Assembly: GCA_027186245.1 (NCBI GenBank) | Contig: CP114493.1 | Location: 1,743,501-1,807,500, forward strand | Reading direction: 5' to 3' | DNA length: 64,000 nucleotides | From: Coriaria nepalensis | Taxonomy: Eukaryota > Streptophyta > Magnoliopsida > Cucurbitales > Coriariaceae | Shown here: piece after piece, positions 12,601-24,506 of the stretch | Numbering within the stretch: the first letter of the stretch is position 1 | Layout of the letters: each line of letters opens with the position of its first letter | Position numbers and translations under genes: made by a program | The notes under the pieces: model-generated | Told to the model about the DNA's origin: nothing | Seen by the model: only the letters and a program-made list of their open reading frames with translations | Database searches by the model: none

Positions 12601-13086
12601 CTAAAAATACAGTTTGCACAAACTCCAGTTTCAAATGTTAAGCTAAATGGCACCCTGGGTCAAATATTACACCTTAAGCTGATACAATTCTGTGTATAAC
12701 TATCATTATTGATTGGAATCTCTCGAATGATTTCCAGGAACTTCACTCTACTAGAGGCATGGAATACATTGAAAAGGGTACATAGGCGGGCCCAACCAAA
12801 CGATGGGTTTGCAAAGACCCTATTAGAACTAGATCGAAAGCTGCATGGAGAAGTATCAATGGAATGGCAACAGAGAAAGCCTATGATGAGAGTTTGCCCT
12901 ATTTGTGGGAAAAATGCAGGGCTTAGTAGCAGCTCTCTTAAGCTTCATGTGCAGAAATCACACAAGAAGCTATCTTCTGGAAGTGTGGATAGTGCCATGA
13001 CTATGGAGATACAAAAAGCTTTGAATGCTCTTAAACTTAGCCGGGGCGGAAGTGTTAGCCCGACTCATTTGGACTTGGCTGAATAA
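6645..13086 (+). CDS. PHS1: Dual-specificity phosphatase PHS1 (atypical kinase + phosphatase), 11 exons, 944 aa
   Basis: PHS1 controls cortical microtubules: in Arabidopsis its N-terminal actin-fragmin-kinase-like domain phosphorylates alpha-tubulin, and the phosphatase domain restrains it. Exons: 6645-6713, 6948-7028, 7164-7306, 7889-8093, 8315-8491, 8609-8769, 9547-10663, 11152-11298, 11409-11636, 12097-12254, 12738-13086. The frame closes to 944 residues, near the known length of about 929. Visible kinase-like features are AAAVIKIS (Lys about 198), [10 protein letters not shown] (about 312-321) and NLLLAD (about 335-340). The phosphatase signature HCFEGRSRS puts the nucleophile at about Cys810 and the loop Arg at about 816. 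A basic VRKR patch in exon 3 may be the MAPK-docking region (inference). The C-terminus has a CPICG...H...H finger-like motif at about 882-904. A second in-frame ATG lies at 6648; I chose the first. No lesions are seen. Confidence 0.95.
12479..12655. mobile_element. Candidate non-autonomous element in PHS1 intron 10
   Basis: The segment starts GGGTGCAGTTGGG and ends AATGGCACCC, so its ends are inverted GGGTGC/GCACCC termini with weaker matching inward. Inside are GGAGTTT/CCAGTTT words that recur in other PHS1 introns. No clean target-site duplication is visible. It is probably a MITE-like insertion, but low sequence matching keeps this tentative. Confidence 0.35.
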
Positions 13087-13317
13087 TAGGTTCAAAACAG
13101 CTGGTAGTAGTGTTTGGGAGGGGGGCTTTATTAGAATTGTGTAAAATTAGCACTGATGAAGATGGGCAAAAGGGGCTTTAGTAGTAGTGTTGTAAAAGGT
13201 TATTCAACAAAAACACTAAAATGTTGAATTTCGAGAACAATAATGGAAAGATTGAAAATCATTATACTACAATAGGGGACGAACAAATAGTATTATATGC
13301 ATAGTTTCTCCTCAACA

Positions 13318-14484
13318 GAAATGAAATAAGATAGTGGATGCTTTTAAGATTAGACACCATTGTTCTGCAACTGCTACAACCTTATATCAAACACAGCCAG
13401 AGCAATAAATCATAGACTTCCAACAATTCCACTACTTTGGAAGGAAGAAAATAAAAAGAAAAAAGGTAATCCTTTCAAGAACAGAAAGAAAATATTTTGC
13501 TAAAGAGAATTAATCTATAAAAGTAAGGAAAGACCTACTATATCTTACACGGCAATCGGATCTAGTAAAGACACAGGAGACGTCCCACTGCTACCATTAA
13601 GCACGGTGACATTACCATCCGAGTCGACATCAACAATTACTGAATCGCCCTCCTTGATCTCTCTAGCAATCACCTTCTCTGCCATGCTATCTTCCAAGAG
13701 TCTCATAATAGCTCTCCTCAACGGCCTTGCTCCATAGCTCGGGTCATACCCTTCATCAACAATTCTGTCTCTAAACCTTTCTGTCACTTGAAGCTCTATC
13801 TCTTTAGACTTCAATCTATCAGACACTTCCTTCAACATTATGCATGCTATCATCTCCTTCACCTTGAGCTTAGTCAACTGTCTGAAAACAATCATCTCAT
13901 CCAACCTGTTCAAAAACTCCGGCCTGAAGTACTGTTTCAATTCTTCTGTTACCAAACTCTTCATTCTGTTGTAACTGTTGTCCTTATCATCGTAGTCAAG
14001 GTCAAACCCAATTTTCCGGCCTCCTTTCTCTATGACACTATTTCCAACATTTGATGTCATTAAAAGGAGTGTTTTTGAAATCGACGGTTCTACCCTTGCT
14101 GTCTGTCAACCTTCCATCTTCAAGAATTTGAAGCATCATGTTAAAGACATCTGGATGAGCCTTCTCTATCTCATCGAAGAGTACAACTGTGTAGGGCCGG
14201 CGTCGGACCGCCTCGGTCAATTGACCACCCTCAGTGTAACCGACGTTACCGGGGGTGAGCCGATGAGCTTGGAGACGGTGTGTCTTTCCATGAACTCACT
14301 CATATCGAGACGGATCATAGCCTCTTCAGAGCCAAAGTAGTAAGCAGCCAAGGCTTTGGCTAGTTCGGATTTTTCCGACACCAGTGGGACCAGAGAAGAT
14401 GAAGCTGGCAATCGGACGGTTAGGGTTCTTGAGCCCGACACGGGCTCGGCTGATGGTTTTAACAGCTTCGTCTTGACCAATGAA
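13318..14484 (-). pseudogene. Truncated, frameshifted partial copy of the ClpC gene (last exon and 3' flank)
   Basis: This copies the last coding exon and 3' flank of the intact ClpC gene at 20200-24506, starting in the VIGQDEAVK region just before the second AAA+ module. The coding part is 13545-14484. Lesions against the parent are an extra T near 14371 inside the second Walker A motif, a 12-nt loss near 14447, a one-base loss in the G run near 14251, a two-base loss near 14068, and a 3-nt insertion near 13850. The first, third and fourth shift the frame. The last 171 codons, from MTSNVGN onward, remain open but lack a start context and promoter. The 5' edge stops sharply at 14484. The parental region has no intron, so a retrocopy and a segmental duplication cannot be told apart from this alone. 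It sits tail-to-tail with PHS1. Confidence 0.9.
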
Positions 14485-16500
14485 TATTCATTCTGGATTT
14501 CTTATAATCGGCTGATGGATTTTTTTTCGGAGGTGGAAATTGGCGGTGGTGATGGAAGTAGCGGTCGATGGTGGAAATTGAGAAGAAAGTAGGTTAAAAA
14601 ATATTAATTTAAATTAAATGAGATAAAATTATAAATAAAAATTTTAATTGGGTCAAAATTAAAATTTTAATAATTATTTAACGATTATATAATATATATA
14701 TATATATATTATTTATTTTTTAATAAAATTATAAATTAAATATTTATTATAATTATTAAATATTATAATTATTTATTATAATTTGAGATGAGTTTTTGAA
14801 GTTTATCTTTTAGTTTTTCCTTTTTTTTATAGAGGGGATTTCTTATAATTGTGCAAAAAATCAGCATTGATGAAAATGGGTAATTAGCCTCTTCGTGTAA
14901 TTAAGGTCTAAATTAGCTTCTTCTTTTTTTTTTAAGAATGTGAACAAAATTTGTAAAAATAATCTCCCACATCTAAGTTTTCATTTATAAATAAATAATA
15001 TTAATAAATTTAAATAAAAAAAAAATATGACTTATTCTAAAAGTCTTTAAATTAGAATGTCATTATTTAAAATTAATTTAAATTTAAATAATTTAATATC
15101 TAATCGAGTGTGAATATTCTTTAAAATTTTAATAATTTTGTTGAAGGTGTCCACTAAAACATTCAAATATTCATTTAAGAAAAATAACAAAATAATCGAT
15201 GGTCATTATTCTATAATATTAGATGTAGGGATGAGTAGAATAGGACCAAGCCTACCGAATTAGTTGGATCTCAATCGGATCTTTCAAGGTGGGAAATCAA
15301 CTTGGTCGGATCGGTACGAACCGATCAGGAATTGGTCAAATTTTGGATCTAACCCAAACTTGGTGAGATTTTAGATCTTCAAACTCGGATTATTCATTTA
15401 TTTTTTATTTACTTTTTAAAAACATAAAATGTATTTATTTTGAGATCTAAATAGAGCTTCCTTCTTTATTAATAAATAATTTGTTTTTCTTTTAAAATAT
15501 AATTTTAATATCTTTTCATTTAACATACTCTATTATTTTATTATCCTACTCTTTAACCCACCTTATAACTTTAAATCACATTTTCATCAATCTATTCCTT
15601 CGCTACAAACTCCTTCGACGTCGCTCCCTTGATTACTATTACTGAAAGCAATTTAAAATTATAAATTTGACCAAATAATTTTTTTATTGGTATAAATCTT
15701 TAACTTATTTTTATATTTTCAATCATATTTTTAATTATTTTTTATTTATTCATTAAAATAACTTCTTTCACTTTTCTATACTACTGTAGTCACATTTTAT
15801 CACCGCCATCTTTTTCCATCAGAAAATAACTCTATATCTCTCTTAAAAAAAAGAAGAAAAAAAAAATTAAATTTCAGATGATTCAACTATGACTTGATAA
15901 GAGAGAGAGAGTGAGTTATTATCTAATAGGGAGCGAAGATTATGTTATGGATGAATAATAAAAAGTAAGATAAAATATATAAAAGTAAAAATTAAAGGTA
16001 TAAAAATAAATAATTAAAAATAAAAAACTTGTTGCTTTTAAATTTTGGGGCCAAAAACTCTTGCATTTTTATATCGGGCCTAAACATCCGCATTTTTGCT
16101 TAAAAAGACTGCTTGAGTGACAAAAACCATGGTATCTTTCAAAACGTGCCAATACCCCCCTGCTGTTCTCAACTGTTATCTACTAACAATGTGATGACGT
16201 GGAGTGATGATGCATGTGCATGCCACGTCATTAAATAAAATAATATCTTAATTTTTAAAAATGTTTCACCCTTACTTGGATTCCAAACAAAACAAAACAA
16301 AAAAGAAACAAAACAAAAACTAGCTTGATCTAACGTGTTTGTCCCTACAAGAGTGATGCAAGGTTTGAATCTGAACATGGATAACATGCAGTGCTGGTGA
16401 GTTTCAGCCTATATCATTCTCTCTGTGTTTAGTGTTTCTTTTTTTTCCATTTCGTTTTCTAAATTGTAAGTTTTGTTTTCTTCCATTGCAAGATACAGAT
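14485..16500. other. AT-rich spacer
   Basis: No gene was recognised. The spacer holds a short (AT)n tract near 14696-14710, long A/T runs, and a block at about 15225-15400 rich in GGATC/GGTCGGATCGG words typical of decayed dispersed repeats. A 33-codon ORF starting MANLLDHN lies just past it at 16523-16624, with no supporting evidence. Confidence 0.55.
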
Positions 16501-17069
16501 CTTCTTTTGAAGCTCCGCAACAATGGCGAATCTGTTAGACCACAATTTACGTGTGCAGCCACCCAAGCTAGTGATTCCAATGAAGCATAAGGATTTGAGA
16601 CTACTACGAGAGTGGACGTGCTAATTGTTATTGAAATATACTAGCTTCTTCTCCTCCACGGTCTTCATCCCCTTCAAGCTTGCAGTCTCCAGTGATGGCT
16701 TCCATCCTCTAAGAGAGTCTCCAGCTTTGAAGAAAATGGACAAGCTGGAGTGAAATCCCTAAATTGAAGGCATCTTTTTTTCCTCATTTGAATAAAGACA
16801 AAACGGGGAGTTTTGATTAAAGAAAGAAAGCAATTCATCCTATACTCACCGTTTTATTAAAGAAAGAAAGCACTGCATTAACAATCGTTGCCTCATTTTC
16901 TTCTCATCACATTGCTTCATACAAGACATTTTGGCTTGGAGAACGATCGGGAAGAATGAGGTGAAAAATAGTTTTTATTAGCTTTTAATAAAATATTTTA
17001 ATCCCACTTTTCTAGTTAGTAATATGCATAATTATTTATCTTTAATGGTAAAAGACTATGAAAAAAACT

Positions 17070-17345
17070 ACTGCTTTATGATATTATAGATTAAGCCATC
17101 CATCTATGTCTAGACTCAAAATGCTTGATATACATGTTTCCTTCGAGCAACAATCTTGTGATATTTGTGCAATGGCAAAGCGTCATAGACTTTCATTCCC
17201 AAATAAATTTGTTTGTTCTAATGAAAAATTTGAAATAGTTCATTGTGATATTCGGAAGTCTCTTGCCATATCTAGTTATGATGGTTCAAAATATTTCTTA
17301 ACTATATTGACGTAAACAAATTTTCTTGGATCATATTGGCCGACT
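17070..17345 (+). mobile_element. Ty1-copia fragment: pre-integrase zinc region and start of integrase
   Basis: The translation reads YRLSHPSMSRLKML, then CDICAMAKRHRLSF, then the start of an integrase core (IVHCDI...GSKYFLT). This matches the HHCC zinc region and the first catalytic Asp of copia integrases. A stop codon interrupts it near 17072, the frame ends at 17315, and no reverse transcriptase follows, so it is a dead scrap. Confidence 0.75.
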
Positions 17346-17429
17346 CAATGGTTCGAGATGGCTGACTGGTAACAGAAAAAATCGCAAGGCTATTGCTATG
17401 TTTCGGTAGACGCACGTTGATGTGCTAAG

Positions 17430-18210
17430 TGAAGTGTTGGAGTGCTAGAAATATAAAAATATTTCAAATTAAGTTAGAACTATTCCTAAGAAAATGGCAT
17501 AGATGAAAATAAAGTAAATGACACGAAATTTCAAGGAAAGCCGATAAATGGAAAGTAATCTGACTACATGAAAGCAAAGACGATTGAAGCGACCAGAAAG
17601 CTAAAAAATTCTAGATTTTTGGATATTGGATCTACTAAACTATAATGGTAATAATATATAAAAGATAATTGATGAAATTGATAATAAACATTGAAGGAGC
17701 ATTCAACTCAAATCATGCATGTCATAGCCTACGGAGCGAAAGAAAGACCAACCGATTTTGTGCGGGCTGAGCTTAAGATGCGGTTAAACTAAAAGACATC
17801 AACCGATTTTGTGTGAGTTAAAACTTGTAGTGAAATGAGAAAAACTAATTTCTTACGGTTTCTTCTTTTTCTTAACGACGAGTAGGGTTGGTTTCTTATA
17901 GACTCTTTGTTGTTATTTAGGAAGGGAAGATGTGTCATTGAGGCGAGTAGAACCGGTTTTGTGCAAGCTCTTGATCACACTTTTTCTCTTCAATGGAGGG
18001 CACTATTTATAGAGGAAATTGAACCTATCTTGCTTGAAAATCAAGCAAAAATACTTGCCAAGCAAGTATACTTGGTGAGCAAGTTTATGAGTCATTTAAG
18101 AAGTTGGACCAAGTCTAATGTTTGGTAAGCAAGGTGAAGAAGCTTATGAAATTTTCCTTATCAAGTTTGAAATTTACTATTTAGTCCTTGGAAAATGTGA
18201 ACCTTTGGTT
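17430..18210. other. Non-coding, possible LTR-like sequence
   Basis: The stretch follows the copia fragment and contains two related copies of ACCGATTTTGTG (about 17750 and 17800, with a variant near 17950) and a TATTTATAG box near 18005. It could be LTR or untranslated DNA of a decayed retroelement. No domains are recognised. Confidence 0.3.
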
Positions 18211-18300
18211 GATCGAACATTGATGGTTGGCCACATGGCCGACCGAACATAGATAGTCAGCTAAGTGGCCGATCGAATATTGATGGTCAGCCAAGTGGCC
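18211..18300. repeat. Three-copy 30-bp tandem repeat
   Basis: Units at 18211-18240, 18241-18270 and 18271-18300 share the pattern GAYCGAAYATNGATRGT...AGTGGCC and differ at a few positions. A partial fourth unit starts at 18301. The period is a multiple of three but the surrounding frame is not convincingly coding. Confidence 0.9.
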
Positions 18301-18309
18301 GACCGGTCC

Positions 18310-19858
18310 TAGGGGAAAAGGCTAATTTTGGCCATTATTGATCAATTGGCCTCCTTTTTGGGCTTGAAGTAGGAGGACCAAAATGATTATTTAACTTTAT
18401 TCAATTGCTTACCAATTATTAGTGATAGTTGATAAGTTTTTTGAATAGTTGTTATTATCATTACAGCAATCTTAGGATTAGCTTATTGTATTGAAAAGAA
18501 ATTTAAGATGGAAATGTATATATTTTTGAGAAAAATGAATAATAGACAATAGTTATGGTTGATTAAACATTCTGAGTTGAGTAAATTAGTCTACTTGCAT
18601 CGTGAGCAAGGATAGCCATTGATGGTAAATAGTCAAATGTCTATCCATTTGTATCAAAGTTAAGTTGGTTCTAGTACAAGTTTAAAAACAACCATCTCAG
18701 ATATAAAATACTTTAAAAGAATTGAAGACAATTTGTTTATTGCGAGAAAGGTATATCGTTAGCCAAGCCCAAATCTAAAAGTTAGTAGCCAAGAAGAAAA
18801 AAAAAATCTCGAAGAACGTTCTGAGAATGATTGGTCATCATCTCTAATAGTTCTTCATCCTCAAGGTCGGATAGGAATAGTAGTCAATATGCGATAACTT
18901 CATTAGGCTCTCACTTTTGAAGATGGGATGTGACTATTTCAATCCGACAATCAATGGACACATCTTTAACTACAATTACAAATCAATTTTTCAAAATTTT
19001 CATTAAACGATCTAGTAATGTGGTTAAATCAAGTCTGATGATATTCTTCTTAATATTATGGATAAGATATTAACGGTTTATTTATTTTTTATTTATCGGT
19101 GAATTTATTTAAAAAGCGTCCATTTTAAGGTCAACACATAGATAACTAACTAATAGCAATTACTAAATTATTTATTTCATTCAATGACAACCCACTTCAT
19201 GAATCAATTATCCTCTCAATAATTAGTGTCATCATAGGTCTTAATAATAAATTCATCATTTTGTCTTCAAATCCAAACCTCCCAATTCTAGGTGAGGTAA
19301 ATTGGTCTACTTATACTATAAGTAAATGATAGCCATTGACGATAGATAGATCATCAACTGTATCAATTAATCGTTTATTTAAACTAAAATCTTAATTAAA
19401 AGTAAATGAAGAGTAAGGAAAGTGAAGAGATAGAATAGAAGATAGGAAACTCAATACTATATTTTAAGAGTAAATAATATATGTTTTGGTTATGCATAGT
19501 ATGTTATGCATAAGAATAAAAGAAAATATAACTTAATAACATTACTATAGGAGATGAAGAGGCAATGTTTCAGCGTTATAGGCATTTTATGAAGTAATTT
19601 GTAAAGATTGCAATATGACATGATTTAGTGTGACAATCTTTAGATATGATGCAACTTTATGAAATGATATAAATATGATATTAGATATTTAATATAATCG
19701 CTCAAGAATTATATAGTATACCAAAATTAATATTCTATGAAGTAAAGAGTTAGTAGACGAATTTCATAGGTTATTTATTTATGTACAATAATACGAAATT
19801 TAAATTTAGATAAAATAAAATAATTTAATAAATAATTGATAAATCATTCATTTTATTT

Positions 19859-19860
<2 letters not shown>
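18310..19860. other. AT-rich spacer
   Basis: Nothing recognisable as a gene, RNA or intact element was seen on either strand. The sequence is low in complexity with many short A/T runs. Confidence 0.55.

Positions 19861-19862
<2 letters not shown>

Positions 19863-19904
<42 letters not shown>
19863..19904. repeat. (TA)n microsatellite at the edge of the ClpC duplication
   Basis: About 21 uninterrupted TA units end exactly where similarity between the ClpC 3' flank and the truncated copy at 13318 begins. Confidence 0.95.
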
Positions 19905-19909
<5 letters not shown>

Positions 19910-20199
19910 GAAATAAGAGTGGTATGATCTTAAAATTAAAAATCTGTATTCTACAAATGCTACAAACTTATATCCAATGGTTGACTAAAAACACAGCCAT
20001 AACAATAAATTAGACTTCCAACAATTCCACTACTTGCAAGGAAGAACAAGAAAAAGAAAAAAGGTAATCCCTTCAAGAACTGGACAAAAAACATAAGCCC
20101 TAGTTTTTTAAACCCAAACAGACAACAAAGTTACAAAGAAAACATCTTGCTAAAGAGATTTTTAATCTATTAAAGTTAAAAGGAAAGACCTCCTACATC

Positions 20200-23100
20200 T
20201 TACACGGTAATTGGATCTGGTAAAGACACACTAGTCGTCCCACTGCTACCATTAAGCACGGTGACATTACCATCCGAGTCGACATCCACAATTACTGAAT
20301 CACCCTCCTTGATCTCTCTAGCAAGCATCTTCTCTGCCATGCTATCTTCCAAGAGTCTCATAATAGCTCTTCTCAATGGCCTAGCTCCATAGCTCGGGTT
20401 ATACCCTTCATCAACAACTCTGTCCCTAAACCTTTCTGTCACTTGAAGCTCTATTTCCTTGGACTTCAATCTATCAAACACTTCCTTCAACATTATATCT
20501 GCTATCTCCTTCACTTCGAGCTTAGTCAACTGTCTGAAGACAATCATCTCATCCAGCCTGTTCAAAAACTCCGGCCTGAAGTATTGTTTCAATTCTTCTG
20601 TTACCAAACTCTTGATTCTGTTGTAACTGCTGTCCTTCTCATCATAGTCAAGGTCAAACCCAATTTTCCGGCCTCCTTTCTCAATCACACTACTTCCAAC
20701 ATTTGAGGTCATTATAAGGAGAGTGTTTTTGAAATCGACAGTTCTACCCTTGCTGTCCGTCAACCTTCCATCTTCAAGAATTTGAAGCATCATGTTAAAG
20801 ACATCTGGATGAGCCTTCTCTATCTCATCGAAGAGTACAACTGTGTAGGGCCGGCGTCGGACCGCCTCGGTCAATTGACCACCCTCGGTGTAACCGACGT
20901 AACCGGGGGGTGAGCCGATGAGCTTGGACACTGTGTGTCTTTCCATGAACTCACTCATATCAAGACGGATCATAGCCTCTTCAGAGCCAAAGTAGTAAGC
21001 AGCCAAGGCTTTGGCTAGTTCGGATTTTCCGACACCAGTGGGACCAGAGAAGATGAAGCTGGCAATCGGACGGTTAGGGTTCTTGAGCCCGACACGGGCT
21101 CGCCGGATGGCTCGGCTGATGGCTTTAACGGCTTCGTCTTGACCAATGACTCTCTTGTGAAGGGTCTCCTCCATCTTGAGTAGACGGTCAGATTCATCAG
21201 TGGATACTTTCTCAACCGGGATTCCAGTCCATGAGGAAACGATGTGCTGGATATCGACCTCAGTGACAATAGGGCCCGCATCTCCGGCCTCGGTCTCTGC
21301 CTTGCTCATTTCCTTGCCCTTGTCTACAAGAGCTGAGATCTGTGCCTTGAGGTCCATTTCCCTGTCACGCAACTCTCCAGCCTGTTTAAGAAAAGAATAT
21401 GTCAAGTTCTCAAAAATAAAATAATCAGACCCAATATTCAGCATGTTCAACAAACCAGTATTCTGGTTTCTTAACAGCAATTACATTGACTAATAGGTTG
21501 CAATCTAACGTTGTTATACATGCATAGAACATGAGGATCTGATGTACGAATGGCACAAAAAGAAGAAAGCATACATTGAGAGAGAATAAAACAACTAACC
21601 TTTTCAAAGTCTTGACTGCGAACAGCTTCATTTTTCTCCTTTGTGATCTGCCTGAGCTCTTTCTCAAGCTCTCTAGCTTCCTCAGGGAGCTGCAACAAAA
21701 ACAAAAATGAGCTGGAAGTGTTGAGAAGAGTTGAAAGTCATGGAAAATGGGAGAAAGCCAGCAAGTCAGGGGTATATACTTGTGCATGACGTAGCCTAAC
21801 TCTAGATCCCGCTTCGTCAATCAAGTCAATAGCCTTATCGGGTAGAAACCGATCACTGATGAATACAGAACGCTAGTCTTAGTTAAGAGAAGAAAGTAAC
21901 TATCATCTTGTAGAAAATAACATTATAAGTCATAAACATACCAAGTAATTCAAGGACTTAAATGTAAGGAAATCACTTTACATTACATAATAAGCATCAT
22001 ATACCTAATGTACTGGTATGACAGTTGTGCGGCAGCTACCAGCGACTCATCAGTGTAGCGAAGCTTGTGGTGGATCTCATATCGTTCTCTAAGCCCTTTC
22101 AGAATTTGTATGGTTTCGTCCACAGATGGTTCAGGTACCTTGACGGGCTGGAATCTTCTTTCTAGAGCTGGGTCTTTCTCAATGTGTTTCCGGTATTCAT
22201 CCAGTGTTGTTGCTCCAATACACTACAAAAATAAAGGTGAAATTGAGAACAAGTTTACTCCCAAAAGCACATGTTCATATATGCATCTTGAACAGCATGC
22301 ATCACAAGTCTAACCGAGTTCCCATAAGTTGAGAAAAGCAAACCACAAGACACAAGTCCATGTAATCACTGAAATTACCTGCAGTTCGCCTCTTGCAAGG
22401 GCCGGCTTTAATATGTTTGCAGCATCAATAGCTCCTTCTGCTGCACCTGCTCCTATTAATGTGTGCACTTCATCTATAAAAAGTATTATCTCATCACTTT
22501 GTTTTATTTCCTCCATTAGTTTCTTCAACCTCTCCTCAAATTCTCCACGGTATTTTGTTCCAGCAACAAGAAGTCCCATATCCAGTGTAATAACCTACAA
22601 ACAAATACAATGACACCCTACAGTCCATTAATATGTAACAAATTAAGGATAAAGTAGAGAAGACATGCTGTGATTTTAAATAACTAAGGGTATCAATATA
22701 CCAGAGGAAAACAAGTATAAAAATCTTCCAAATCAATGTTTCATTGAGAATATGTTGGCCTAAGACCCAAAGTATATCAGTTTGGGCAGGGCACATTAAC
22801 AGAGCTAGCTTAGCCAATTATACTTCTACTTTCAACAGACCAAAATAATACATGAAATACAGTCAGAACAGCATTTGAAAATGAGCAACCAGGATGGAGC
22901 TGAAACTCAAGAGCTCGTATCAGATGCAGTGAAATTCTTTTACCTTCATAAGAAAATAAAAATCGAAAGTACTTGAGAAATTCATAACCAATACCTTAAA
23001 AATTATATTGACTAATACTTACCTTCTTTCCTTCTATTGTTTCAGGAACATCACCAGTTGCAATCCTTTGGGCAAGGCCCTCTGCAATTGCAGTTTTCCC

Positions 23101-24506
23101 TACACCAGGTTCACCAATGAGACACGGATTGTTCTTTGTACGCCGACCCAAAATTTGGGTTACACGTTCGATCTGTTGTTGTCTTCCCACAACAGGATCC
23201 AGCTTACCCTATAAAAGCAATAAAAAGAACTCTCAACATCCAAGCTAAAAGAAACACCTACCATCTCCCACAGTCTCTCTATATGCAAGAAATGAGAGAA
23301 AATGTAACATACCTCCTCTGCCAACTTTGTCAAATTTGTGCCATATTCCTCCAAAGTTGGCATCTTATTTCCACTGGTACCTCCCCCAACACCAGCACCA
23401 ACTGCTTCTGTGCTCTCACCCACCATACGAATTACCTGATTGCTCAAATGATAAATCATCATGGTCAATATTACATAGGATGAACAAACAACTTTACTTG
23501 AAGGATGACATTAAACACATGGGTATGATGCTTACCTGTGTTCTAATGTTACTTGGTTCAGCACCTAAATTTTCGAGGACCCGAGCTGCAACACCCTCAC
23601 CTTCACGAAGTAGTCCAAGCAGTAGGTGCTCAGATCCAATATAATTATGACCTGAAAAAATCCATATATGAGAATTCTCAGTGCAGCCTTAAAAATATTT
23701 GAACGATCAGAAGATTTACAAAACCATGGACTATTTAAATGAAAGTACGTGAATGGATGAATGTTCAAGTAAAGAAGATAGATCCTACACACAGACAATT
23801 CTTCAACCAAACCAACTGGAGGTCAAACCTATTTTGAAAGATTAATATACAAGCACACATAGGTACTAAGGTAGATAGCTGATATCACAAAAACGGAGAG
23901 GTAATTTTTATATACATGACAGAAGACAACAAGAATTGTACCGAGTTGACGAGCTTCTTCCAGTGAGAGTTCCAAAACACGCTTTGCACGAGGAGTGAAA
24001 GGAATTTCTACCGCAACAAATCCACTGCCCCGTCCAATTATTTTCTCCACTTCCACACGTGCATCTTTAAGATTGATTCCCATAGATTTAAGAACCTTTG
24101 CAGCAATACCAGTGCCTTCTCCAATAAGACCCAAAAGGATCTGCTCTGTGCCAACAAAATTGTGACCAAGCCGTCTTGCTTCCTCTTGAGCAAGCATGAT
24201 CACTTTGATAGCCTTTTCTGTGAATCGCTCAAACATGGCCTTTGGGACACATCTACTAGCCCTTCGTCTCCGAGAAGACATTGTGCTAGCCACCAAGGAA
24301 TGAAAATCTTTCCTAGGCCCCACCAGGGTATCTAAAGCATTAGAACTTCGTAATCCTGAAAAGCCTCTAATCCTGATTCCTGGAACTTGTAGACCACTCA
24401 TCATCTTGACAGATCGTTTGGTGTTTCCAGATCCCCTTGATAGGCCATTTTTGGGCCCAACAACTAACCCAGGAATATTTGTTGATTGAACAAGAACTCT
24501 AGCCAT
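20200..24506 (-). CDS. CLPC1: Chloroplast Hsp100 chaperone ClpC, 9 coding exons, 923 aa
   Basis: ClpC is the stromal AAA+ unfoldase that feeds substrates to the Clp protease core and assists protein import. Coding exons on the minus strand, 5' to 3': 24506-23942, 23651-23536, 23435-23313, 23208-23023, 22594-22379, 22222-22005, 21855-21780, 21689-21600, 21381-20200. They join in phase to 923 residues, the expected length. The N-terminal ~90 residues look like a transit peptide. Two Clp_N repeats follow ([15 protein letters not shown] onward). The first AAA+ module has Walker A GEPGVGKT (about 300-307), pore loop KYRGEFE and Walker B LFIDE (about 368-372). A UVR-type coiled linker spans about 515-545. 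The second module has GPTGVGKS (about 643-650) and VVLFDE (about 711-716). The ClpP-docking loop GRKIGF is at about 767-772. ClpC1 and ClpC2 cannot be separated here. Confidence 0.95.

Noticed and set aside
13545..14060. Intact-looking 171-codon ClpC C-terminal frame as a functional gene
   Set aside because: It is the 3' piece of a larger copy broken by several indels, and lacks the promoter, N-terminus and first AAA+ module.
16523..16624. 33-residue small peptide gene (MANLLDHN...)
   Set aside because: The length is expected by chance, there is no signal peptide or known peptide motif, and no conserved partner could be checked.
18211..18300. CRISPR-like array
   Set aside because: The units are directly adjacent with no spacers, in a plant genome with no cas genes.
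23136..23483. 115-codon plus-strand frame within the ClpC gene
   Set aside because: Antisense shadow of ClpC exons and intron; no recognisable protein.
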